Source: Methanolinea sp.
GTDB lineage: Archaea; Halobacteriota; Methanomicrobia; Methanomicrobiales; Methanospirillaceae
Assembly: GCA_016699325.1 (NCBI GenBank)
Contig: CP064971.1
Coordinates: 1,240,001 to 1,304,000 of the forward strand
Reading direction: 5' to 3'
DNA: 64,000 nucleotides
How positions within the stretch are numbered: position 1 is the stretch's first letter; each line of letters starts with the position of its first letter. A program made the position numbers and the translations under genes. Below are positions 57,466 to 64,000 of this stretch, piece by piece. A model generated the notes under the pieces. It did no database searches. It had not been told where the DNA came from and saw nothing but the letters and a program-made list of their open reading frames with translations.

Positions 57466-58383
57466 TCATCCCAGGAAGAGGAATGCGATATAGACGACAT
57501 ATCCCCCCAGGAGGGTACCACCGGCAATCCGTGTGACCGAGGAGCGTCTACTGAGGAGCGGGATAATGCCAATGGAGAAGAGGCAGAGAACCACAGGACT
57601 CCAGTCCAAAGGAATCGGGACTTTGCGGCCAAGGGCATTGATCCCCCCGATTAAGAGCAGATTGAAAATGTTGCTGCCGAGAATATTTCCCATGGCGATA
57701 CCCGTGCTCTTTTTCACGGCAGCCACAACAGAGGTCGCGAGTTCAGGAAGCGAAGTCCCGAGAGCCACCATGGAGAGTCCGATAACAAGAGGAGAGATGC
57801 CAAAAGCGAGCGCGATCTCCACGGCGCCGGTCAGGAACATGTGTGCACCAAGAATGACCGCTGCGAGCCCTCCTCCGGTGAGGAGGAGTGGGTAAGGGAC
57901 TTGTTCATCAGACATGGAATCAACCAGGGGATCCGACCTCCAGAGAGAGAAGAGGATTGCGAGAAACACGCCAAGGAACACAATGCCTGATACGGTATCG
58001 AGCATCCCCCGCATGGTGAACAGAACAAAAACAGCAGTCGCCCCAAGGACCATGAGGCTCGTCCTGATGCCAGTGCTCCGTGACGATGTATTGCAGAACG
58101 TGGCCGGTTGGAACAGGGCGATCAGGCCGAGAATGAGACCGATATTGGCTATGTTGCTTCCGACAATATTGCCAAACCCGATACCGTAATCCCCCCCGGC
58201 GAACGCCTCTGTGGTCACCACCAGCTCAGGAAGCGAGGTCCCGAACGCGATTATTGTCAAGCCGATGGTCGCCGGTGCAACCCCGAACCGGAGTGCAAGC
58301 CCCTCCGCACCCCGGACCGCGATAGAGGCACCCTTCAGGAGAAGGGCAAGGCCAATGATAAACAGGACCAGGGGGATAATCAT
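57466..58383 (-). CDS. Calcium/sodium antiporter (CaCA family, YrbG-like)
   Basis: The 305-residue protein has about ten helices in two inverted halves, each with the alpha-repeat motif: FGTSLPELVVT...GNIVGSNIANI (about 47-82) and LGTSLPELATS...GNILGSNIFNLLLI (about 206-242). These form the ion site in archaeal NCX-type exchangers. The length is normal. It exchanges Ca2+ for Na+ or H+. Confidence 0.94.
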   Translation of the reverse strand: MIIPLVLFIIGLALLLKGASIAVRGAEGLALRFGVAPATIGLTIIAFGTSLPELVVTTEAFAGGDYGIGFGNIVGSNIANIGLILGLIALFQPATFCNTSSRSTGIRTSLMVLGATAVFVLFTMRGMLDTVSGIVFLGVFLAILFSLWRSDPLVDSMSDEQVPYPLLLTGGGLAAVILGAHMFLTGAVEIALAFGISPLVIGLSMVALGTSLPELATSVVAAVKKSTGIAMGNILGSNIFNLLLIGGINALGRKVPIPLDWSPVVLCLFSIGIIPLLSRRSSVTRIAGGTLLGGYVVYIAFLFLG

Positions 58384-58590
58384 GCGACCTCGTTCTCCTG
58401 CAGATGCAGCCTGGCGCCCGCAGTTGTTCTTATTTGTATGCAGAATACCATAAAAAGAGGGGTAACTGTTCAGCTAATTGGGTCGTAATTAAATCCTGAT
58501 AGATTAGATCTCAAAGTCGAATCGGTGACTGAAACACCGATAGATCGCTATATTATGAGATAATATAAGTTATTCAAGGAAAATGGCTTT
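58384..58590. other. AT-rich intergenic
   Basis: An AT-rich track (58480-58580) upstream of the peptide-deformylase relic and downstream of the antiporter start contains TATA-like sequences but no gene. Confidence 0.35.
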
Positions 58591-58873
58591 ATAGCGGGCA
58601 TTCACTTTCGTATCATTGTTGTCGACCCGGGTGAAGGGCCGGAGGTGCTCCTCAACCCGGAGATCTGTTGGATCAGCGACCGGAATTCCTGGTTCTGGGA
58701 GTCATACATCTGCAGCCCTTCCCATTTTGTGATGGCGGGCTGAAGCAATCAGGGTTTGCTACCGGACTCGTGATGGTGGAGAAGCGGTACTCGGCACGAT
58801 GGATCAGGGGATCCCTGCTGTCAGCCGGCATGAACTGGATCATCTTGCGGGCACCTTGATAACCGGAACGTAA
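58591..58873 (+). pseudogene. Peptide deformylase remnant
   Basis: Frame 1 (from 58591) reads AGIHFRIIVVDPGEGPEVLL then NPEICW, matching the strand after motif I of peptide deformylase. A later frame reads AIRVCYRTRDGGEAVL, MDQGIPAVSRHELDHLAGTL and ends at TAA 58871. HELDH is the HExDH metal motif III. Motif I is missing, the motif II area (EGCLS) is lost in the shift, and a TGA at 58730 interrupts the later frame. Archaea do not start with formyl-Met, so an active enzyme would have been of bacterial type. Confidence 0.65.
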
Positions 58874-58994
58874 TCAGCCGTGAGACTCACGATCGCGATC
58901 CGGACCGGTCCGATTGATGTGCCGGGAACCATCCCATACTTCGCACAACCCTTAACTGGGCCCATTGTCCATACTGATGATCAGAAGAGCACCC

Positions 58995-60059
58995 ATGTCA
59001 CGCCACCGGCACAAGCTCTCGAAGAAGGCCGGGCTGCCTCCCGGAACGCTCCACCTGGACGGAAAACCCATGACCGGGCCGATCCGGATTACGGTCATCG
59101 ATTACGATGCAGATCATGTTGAAGAGCGGAGAGTCATGACAATCGAGGAATGTTTCCCCTACCGCGATACGTCAACGGTCACCTGGATCAATATCGATGG
59201 TCTTGCCAACACAGAGGTGATCGAGAAGATCGGGCGATATTTTCTTATCCACCCGCTCATCCTTGAAGACCTTCTCAACACAGACCAGCGGCCGAAGATG
59301 GAAGACCTGGAAGACTACCTCTACCTCAACCTCAAGATGTTGATGCTCCCTGAAGCGACTGGGGAAATAAAGGGCGAACACGTCTCGCTCATCATCGGAA
59401 AAAATTATCTCATGTCGTTCCAAGAAGACGTCGGGGACGTATTCGACCCGGTCCGGGAGCGGATCAGGAAAGAAGGAGGGCGCGTGAGAAAGAATGGATC
59501 GGATTATCTTGCCTATGCCCTCATCGACAATATCGTTGATAATTACTTTGTTGTGATGGAAAAGATCGAAGAACGGGTAGAGTCGCTTGAAGAGGAGCTG
59601 GTTGTCAACGCTACCAGGGATTCGCTGCCGAGGATCAACCGCCTGAAGAAGGACATGGTCTTCCTAAGAAAAGCTGTCTGGCCGCTTCGCGAGATGATCC
59701 TTGCCCTTGAACGATCTGATTCCCCGCTGATAAGGGAGGATACCCGCATCTATCTGCGGGATGTGTATGACCATGCAATACAGGTGATCGACACGCTCGA
59801 GACATTCCGGGACATGGTCTCAGGAATGATCGATATCTACCTGTCCAGCCTCTCGTACAAGATGAACGAGATCATGAAGGTTCTCACCCTTATTGCAACC
59901 ATTTTCATCCCCCTTACCTTTGTGGCCGGTGTTTATGGTATGAACTTCCGGTACATGCCTGAACTGCATTGGGAATACGGCTACTATGCAGTGCTGGGGA
60001 TCATGATTGCGATTGTAGTGATCATGCTCGCGTACTTCCGGAAACGGCAATGGATCTGA
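58995..60059 (+). CDS. corA: CorA-type magnesium/cobalt channel
   Basis: The 354-residue protein has a large cytosolic domain (ILEDLLNTDQRPKMEDLEDYLYL near 90), a long stalk helix (ERVESLEEELVVNATRDSLPRINRLKKDM read in parts near 195-225), and two C-terminal helices with the pore signature YGMNFRYMPEL near 313, then a Lys/Arg tail. It takes up Mg2+. ATG 58995 is chosen; 58980 is possible and 58965 is less so. It follows the peptide-deformylase relic. Confidence 0.93.
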   Translation: MSRHRHKLSKKAGLPPGTLHLDGKPMTGPIRITVIDYDADHVEERRVMTIEECFPYRDTSTVTWINIDGLANTEVIEKIGRYFLIHPLILEDLLNTDQRPKMEDLEDYLYLNLKMLMLPEATGEIKGEHVSLIIGKNYLMSFQEDVGDVFDPVRERIRKEGGRVRKNGSDYLAYALIDNIVDNYFVVMEKIEERVESLEEELVVNATRDSLPRINRLKKDMVFLRKAVWPLREMILALERSDSPLIREDTRIYLRDVYDHAIQVIDTLETFRDMVSGMIDIYLSSLSYKMNEIMKVLTLIATIFIPLTFVAGVYGMNFRYMPELHWEYGYYAVLGIMIAIVVIMLAYFRKRQWI

Positions 60060-60228
60060 GCGGCGGCAGGCGCAGAGTCCGGGGTATAATTCATCCTGAT
60101 TTTCCTCGCAATCCAGAGACAGCCTTATCCAGCCCCAGCGATGTTACTGATGTTTCTCCAATGACGGAGTTGCTGTGACTTTCCCGCGTTGCCTGCAGCC
60201 CGGCTCATCATAAAAAAGTCATTTGGTG

Positions 60229-60351
60229 CTAAACAGCCCACGAGTGTTGCACAGATAAGTATGAGATTACTATCCCGATGATGGAGAAAAAGATACCAGA
60301 GATGAACAGGCAGATTGTGATATGGGCCTGAATCCTGTACTTGTTGGGCAT
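60229..60351 (-). CDS. Very small membrane protein
   Basis: The 40-residue protein has a basic start (MPNKYRIQAH), a single hydrophobic helix (ICLFISGIFFSIIGIVISYL) and a short tail (SVQHSWAV). A strong TATA box (aagatataaat at 60377-60387) sits about 26-36 bp before the ATG, with CGAGGA near the start. Absence of other frames and the promoter support a real gene. Function is unknown. Confidence 0.55.
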   Translation of the reverse strand: MPNKYRIQAHITICLFISGIFFSIIGIVISYLSVQHSWAV

Positions 60352-60376
60352 GTGGAATGACAGTCCTCGGCTATCA

Positions 60377-60387
60377 ATTTATATCTT
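60377..60387 (-). promoter_or_regulatory. TATA box of the 40-residue membrane protein
   Basis: The minus strand reads aagatataaat, close to the archaeal consensus, 26-36 bp upstream of ATG 60351. Confidence 0.6.
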
Positions 60388-60573
60388 TTTCATGTTGGAT
60401 ATGATAAGAAAAGCACCGCGTGAATCTCCGGGATTGCCTTAAGCAATCCGCTGGTGAGACTTCCTTGAGGAAATCCCGATAACTATATTTCGGAATATCT
60501 GCAAAATTGATTGTCCTACCTGCATTTAATCCTTTCAAACCAGACGATTCACAACAGGCACGGTTTACCTGAT

Positions 60574-63108
60574 ATGAAGGTTACGTTAGACAAGAAGAGG
60601 ATACTCATTCTCGGCATTCTGATATGCTGCATGGTTGCTGCATTCTTCCTGCATTTCCTTCCGTTCTTTCAGATGGATCTAACATCATACAGGATTCCCG
60701 GCGATCCTGATGTCTGGTATACCTACCGTCAGATTGAGGTGATGACATCCGATTTTCCCCTCTATTCGTGGTTTGATCCCATGACCGCCTATCCGACCGG
60801 AAAACATGTCGATTGGGGACCAATGTTTCCATTTCTTGCATCAGTCCTGTATCTCATCACAGGGGTGTCAGACCGATGTGATCTGATCTTCACCTCTTCG
60901 CTGACTACGATCCTGATCGGTTTGGTGATGATACCCGTTGTTTTCTGCATCTCCCGGATACTATCCAGCTGGAAAGCAGGAATCATTGCAGCGATTTTTA
61001 TCACGGTTATCTCTGGCCAGTATTATTATGCATCATCGTTTGGGGTTGCCGATCACCATATTGCCGAGATCCTCTTTACTTCCCTATTCTGCCTGTTTCT
61101 CTTGTATGCAATCAAAGGACGAGGGACATCCAGGTTTGATTTCCACGATCCGGGAACATATGTTCCTGTGATCATACCATCAATCCTTGCCGGTCTTTCA
61201 CTGGCTGCCGGTCTCCTTGTTGTTCCGACCATATTGATATTTGCTGGTATCCTGATCGTCTTTTCATTCATCCTGTTTATTTTGGACACCGTCAGGGGAA
61301 GATCGTCTGAGCATCTTATGCTGATCAACGGCATCGTCATGCTCTGTTTACTTGCGTCCCTGGCTCTTACGGGAATTCCGTCTCCAAAATATTCTCTCTC
61401 CACCTATTCAATGGCGCAGGTGCACGTGTTCCTCATATTGCTGGCAGGAACCATTCTCCTCTACCTCTATTCCCTGGTATCCGAAAAAAAGCCCATCCGG
61501 TTTCTCGGACTTGTAATACTCTCCGTAATCATAGGGTTTGCTGGTGCTGTTGCCGTAGAAAGTGATGTCGTTCCGATGGCCTCCTCCGCGGTGGGTTTAT
61601 TCCTTGGAAGCACCAGTGAACAGTTCTCAATTATCGAGCTGGAACCATGGTCTCTTGCAGACGCATGGAAAGATTTTAATATCGGTATCATTCTGGCACT
61701 GGCCGGTTTCGTCATCTTCATTCGTGCCGCCTGGAAGAGGAAATCCGAGATCCATCTTTTCGCCCTTGTCTGGGGAGCAGTGGTTAGCCTCCTCATGTTC
61801 CAATATATGCGGTTCTCATATTATGGTGCGGTGGTAGTTCTCGTTTTCTCCGCCTGCGCTCTTGATGCTGCCCTTGCTTGGAACAATCTCCCCTCGCCCG
61901 GAAGGAAAGCAAAATCGGTCGGGAGCAGAAACAAAGATGAAAAATCAAGCATAGCACCAACCGGGGGATGGATCAATTACCTCTCAGGGCAAGGAAGGGG
62001 GATATCAATCGTAGTGGTGTGCATCATCGTGTTCTGCGGAATGTCTCTTATCAGTGATTATTCTCTTGCTACGGATTACACCCAGAAAATGCAGATCCCC
62101 TCCCCGTGGGTTGATACGCTTGGATGGATCGAACAGGCCACACCGGATCCCGGAGTTCCATATCTTGGTCCCTATTCTGCCGATGGATGGAAATATCCTC
62201 CAGAGGCGTATGGAATCCTGTCATCGTGGGATTGTGGGCACTGGATAACGTTCCTGGGTAAACGGATCCCGGTCACCAACCCGTTCCAGGACAATACCCC
62301 GGTCGCATATGCATTTTTCTTTGCAGAATATGAAAGTATAGCCAGCGAGATTGCAGAAAACACAGGTATCCGCTATATTATTATTGACAGAAAGATGGTT
62401 GATACAAAATTCCAGCCCACCATCCCTCTATATAATAAATCCCTCACAAAACATTACTATTTTGAGAATTACCTGCTACCCGATCCCAATGGGACATCAG
62501 AACTACTTCCGGTTACCCTGATCAGTCAACCCTACTATCGAACCATGCTATCGCGGCTGTATAATTCAGATGGATCTTTGGCCAATCCTGCCAAGGTTCT
62601 CTATATCGAGTATTCTCCAGCTTCAGCCAGGCAGGCGGTCCCTGTCATTTTTGTCCTTGAACAGATGGATTCTGGTAAAGCATACGAACAAGTCCTTCAA
62701 TTCAATGCCGTACCTACCGAAGGTAGAGAGGCTGCCCTTCACAGTGTACAGCTATCCTCTCCAGTCGAGAAGGTGAGTGCTCTCCGGCATTTCCGCCTGG
62801 TATACGAAGGCTTTAACCGGGATGAGGGAGCAGCTCCGGATTTTTCCAATACAGTAAAGGTATTTGAATATGTGAAAGGAGCACAGCTGAAGGGAGAAGG
62901 AATCATCGAAGCAACCGTGGAGACAAATATCGGGAGGGTATTTACCTACCGGCAGGAAAGTGAGAATGGTTCATTCATTCTTCCCTATTCAACGATTGAT
63001 GGGGAGTATCCGGTCCATACGCGGGGACCATACCGGATTGTGGGATCGGGGAGGACTATCGATATCAGTGAGGTGGATGTTGTTGAAGGAAACAGTATTG
63101 GCTTATAA
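60574..63108 (+). CDS. aglB: Oligosaccharyltransferase AglB (STT3 family)
   Basis: The 844-residue protein has a short N-terminus, a DPD motif in RIPGDPDVWYTYRQIEVMT near 35, about 12 membrane helices (to about 500), and a large extracellular domain. The catalytic WWDYG motif region reads ILSSWDCGHWITF (W at about 552), so two positions differ from the common form. AglB moves a lipid-linked glycan to Asn in secreted proteins such as S-layer or flagellins. ATG 60574 is preferred over 60511. Confidence 0.9.
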   Translation: MKVTLDKKRILILGILICCMVAAFFLHFLPFFQMDLTSYRIPGDPDVWYTYRQIEVMTSDFPLYSWFDPMTAYPTGKHVDWGPMFPFLASVLYLITGVSDRCDLIFTSSLTTILIGLVMIPVVFCISRILSSWKAGIIAAIFITVISGQYYYASSFGVADHHIAEILFTSLFCLFLLYAIKGRGTSRFDFHDPGTYVPVIIPSILAGLSLAAGLLVVPTILIFAGILIVFSFILFILDTVRGRSSEHLMLINGIVMLCLLASLALTGIPSPKYSLSTYSMAQVHVFLILLAGTILLYLYSLVSEKKPIRFLGLVILSVIIGFAGAVAVESDVVPMASSAVGLFLGSTSEQFSIIELEPWSLADAWKDFNIGIILALAGFVIFIRAAWKRKSEIHLFALVWGAVVSLLMFQYMRFSYYGAVVVLVFSACALDAALAWNNLPSPGRKAKSVGSRNKDEKSSIAPTGGWINYLSGQGRGISIVVVCIIVFCGMSLISDYSLATDYTQKMQIPSPWVDTLGWIEQATPDPGVPYLGPYSADGWKYPPEAYGILSSWDCGHWITFLGKRIPVTNPFQDNTPVAYAFFFAEYESIASEIAENTGIRYIIIDRKMVDTKFQPTIPLYNKSLTKHYYFENYLLPDPNGTSELLPVTLISQPYYRTMLSRLYNSDGSLANPAKVLYIEYSPASARQAVPVIFVLEQMDSGKAYEQVLQFNAVPTEGREAALHSVQLSSPVEKVSALRHFRLVYEGFNRDEGAAPDFSNTVKVFEYVKGAQLKGEGIIEATVETNIGRVFTYRQESENGSFILPYSTIDGEYPVHTRGPYRIVGSGRTIDISEVDVVEGNSIGL

Positions 63109-63248
63109 CCCGAGATGTGGTAATTTAGATCCTCGGATGTTGACAGCATTGATATATCAGCCATTTTATCAAACTTTCGCGTTCAATTCAGTGACGCATG
63201 TATGCTTTCGATAAAAGTTATTGCCAAACCATCCGGACGTTTTGTAAC

Positions 63249-63261
63249 ATATTTAAATATT
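63249..63261 (+). promoter_or_regulatory. TATA box of the PRC-barrel gene
   Basis: atatttaaatatt is 21-33 bp before ATG 63282, consistent with a leaderless or very short-leader transcript. Confidence 0.65.
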
Positions 63262-63281
63262 TAGAACTCAACAGTTTTCTC

Positions 63282-63533
63282 ATGGCCAGAGTGTTAGCCC
63301 GCAGCCTTTCCAAGAAGAAGATCGTTACTAACGAGGGGAAGATGATTGGGACCCTCCGAAACCTCGTTGTCGATTTTGATACCGGTCAGGTGGTTGATCT
63401 CATCATTTATCCCGACCCGTCGTTTGACACCACCGGTTACCGGATGGAAGGCGACCGCCTGTTCATCACCTTTGAGGCGGTCAAGGATATCAAGGACTAT
63501 ATTATCGTCGACCGTTATCTCTCAAGAAAATAG
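63282..63533 (+). CDS. PRC-barrel domain protein
   Basis: The 83-residue protein reads MARVLARSLSKKKIVTNEGK, MIGTLRNLVVDFDTGQVVDL and a later IKDYIIVDRYLSRK. This is a PRC barrel (GTL-x-x-L-V-V-D-x-x-T-G), the fold seen in RimM and small archaeal proteins that may bind RNA-processing factors. The longer frame to 63198 is not used because of the TATA box. It is convergent with the phosphatase gene and overlaps its end by 19 bp. Confidence 0.88.
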   Translation: MARVLARSLSKKKIVTNEGKMIGTLRNLVVDFDTGQVVDLIIYPDPSFDTTGYRMEGDRLFITFEAVKDIKDYIIVDRYLSRK

Positions 63534-64000
63534 GGTTTATACCGGGTGAGGGCCTCGATAAATCCTTCGCCATATTTATTCTCCGAGACCCATGTGGCGG
63601 CTGCGGCTAACACCTCCGGGGCATTCCCGACAGCCACTCCAATCCCTGCATTTTTGATAAGTTCGATATCGTTTTCGGCGTCACCAACCGCCAGAAAATC
63701 AGCAGGGCTGAGCCCGAGATCACGCGTAAGCGAAAGAAACGCACGGCCTTTACTGATACCACGGGCCTGGATATGGATTGCAAAACCGGTATCAATGACT
63801 TCCACCGGGAAACCCTGCACGATCTCCCGTACCTCACCGGGATGGACTGTCCGGGCGAAAGCACAGTCGGCAAACCGGTAGGTAGGGCTGTACATATCGA
63901 GGTTGATGTCTTTTTTCTGGTAGAACGTGATAACGGTTTCAAGCGCCTCTCTGACCACGGATTGGTCACCGAGAATGCAAAGGTCTCCGGTGTATCCAGC
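63515..64000 (-). CDS. pgp: Archaeal phosphoglycolate phosphatase (HAD family), partial
   Basis: The visible 161 residues are the C-terminal part of a Cof-type HAD phosphatase. VIDTGFAIHIQARGISKGRAF and LAVGDAENDIELIKNAGIGVAVGNAPEVLAAAATWVSEN (read in parts) hold the motif IV Asp pair (GDAENDIE) and the substrate helix. YGEGFIEAL near the end is typical of archaeal phosphoglycolate phosphatase (TA0175-like). The N-terminus with the nucleophile Asp lies beyond the window edge. Confidence 0.9.
   Translation of the reverse strand, partial: AGYTGDLCILGDQSVVREALETVITFYQKKDINLDMYSPTYRFADCAFARTVHPGEVREIVQGFPVEVIDTGFAIHIQARGISKGRAFLSLTRDLGLSPADFLAVGDAENDIELIKNAGIGVAVGNAPEVLAAAATWVSENKYGEGFIEALTRYKPYFLER

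Larger units (their letters stand above)
60060..60573. other. Intergenic region with one small gene
   Basis: Apart from the 40-residue membrane protein at 60229-60351 and its TATA box, nothing is recognised. AT-rich sequence near 60480-60540 probably holds the aglB promoter. Confidence 0.45.

Overview
The window comes from a methanogenic archaeon, most likely of the order Methanomicrobiales (Methanoregula-like). The evidence is a split archaeal RNA polymerase operon (rpoH, B'', B', A', A''), an archaeal histone, TATA-type promoters, a GTGAT-type Shine-Dalgarno, formylmethanofuran dehydrogenase genes (fwdC, fmdE-like), archaeal tungstate uptake (wtpABC), AglB N-glycosylation and an early tetrapyrrole cluster. 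Bacterial-type MutS and MutL are also present, as in other Methanomicrobia. The species assignment is inference.

Layout. 1-3 kb: fwdC, a SagB-like nitroreductase, and a long protein that looks like three fused DsrE/Tus-type domains. 3-5 kb: a degenerate IS element and a second, inverted deletion derivative. 5-12.4 kb: a glycosyltransferase, two cupins, a NapH-like ferredoxin membrane protein, DUF2121, a small-multidrug-export-like protein, DUF169, a lipoprotein made of three nearly identical DUF333 repeats, and a PEBP protein. 12.5 kb: tRNA-Gly. 12.6-15.7 kb: wtpABC. 16-21.7 kb: a tightly overlapping tetrapyrrole operon (siroheme dehydrogenase, hemA, hemB, hemL, hemC, cobA) followed by a cbiT stub where hemD might be expected. 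22-23.5 kb: decayed DNA with a MutY-like pseudogene. 24-28.5 kb: mutS-mutL, with mutL frameshifted. 29-30 kb: IS relics. 30-34.7 kb: a molybdenum/formate-related group (DUF364, fmdE-like, fdhD, moeA fused to a binding-protein domain). 35-37.6 kb: gdhA and an unknown protein. 37.8-46.2 kb: tRNA-Lys and the RNA polymerase operon through rpl30e and nusA-like. 46.2-47.5 kb: a gene graveyard with an IS end and a serpin fragment. 47.5-64 kb: DUF1059, histone, ZIP transporter, Lon-like protease, M1 aminopeptidase, Ca/Na antiporter, a peptide-deformylase pseudogene, CorA, AglB, a PRC-barrel protein and a partial phosphoglycolate phosphatase.

The most striking features are not in the large genes. They are fragments of one IS family scattered at four loci; broken genes recognisable only by motif (serpin, peptide deformylase, MutY-like glycosylase, CbiT); a frameshifted mutL; an rpoB'' with no ATG, GTG or TTG start despite a strong Shine-Dalgarno; and an FdhD that appears to lack the usual cysteine pair. 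No convincing new defence or biosynthetic system was found. The best candidate for novel function is the SagB-like/triple-DsrE pair at 0.9-3.0 kb.
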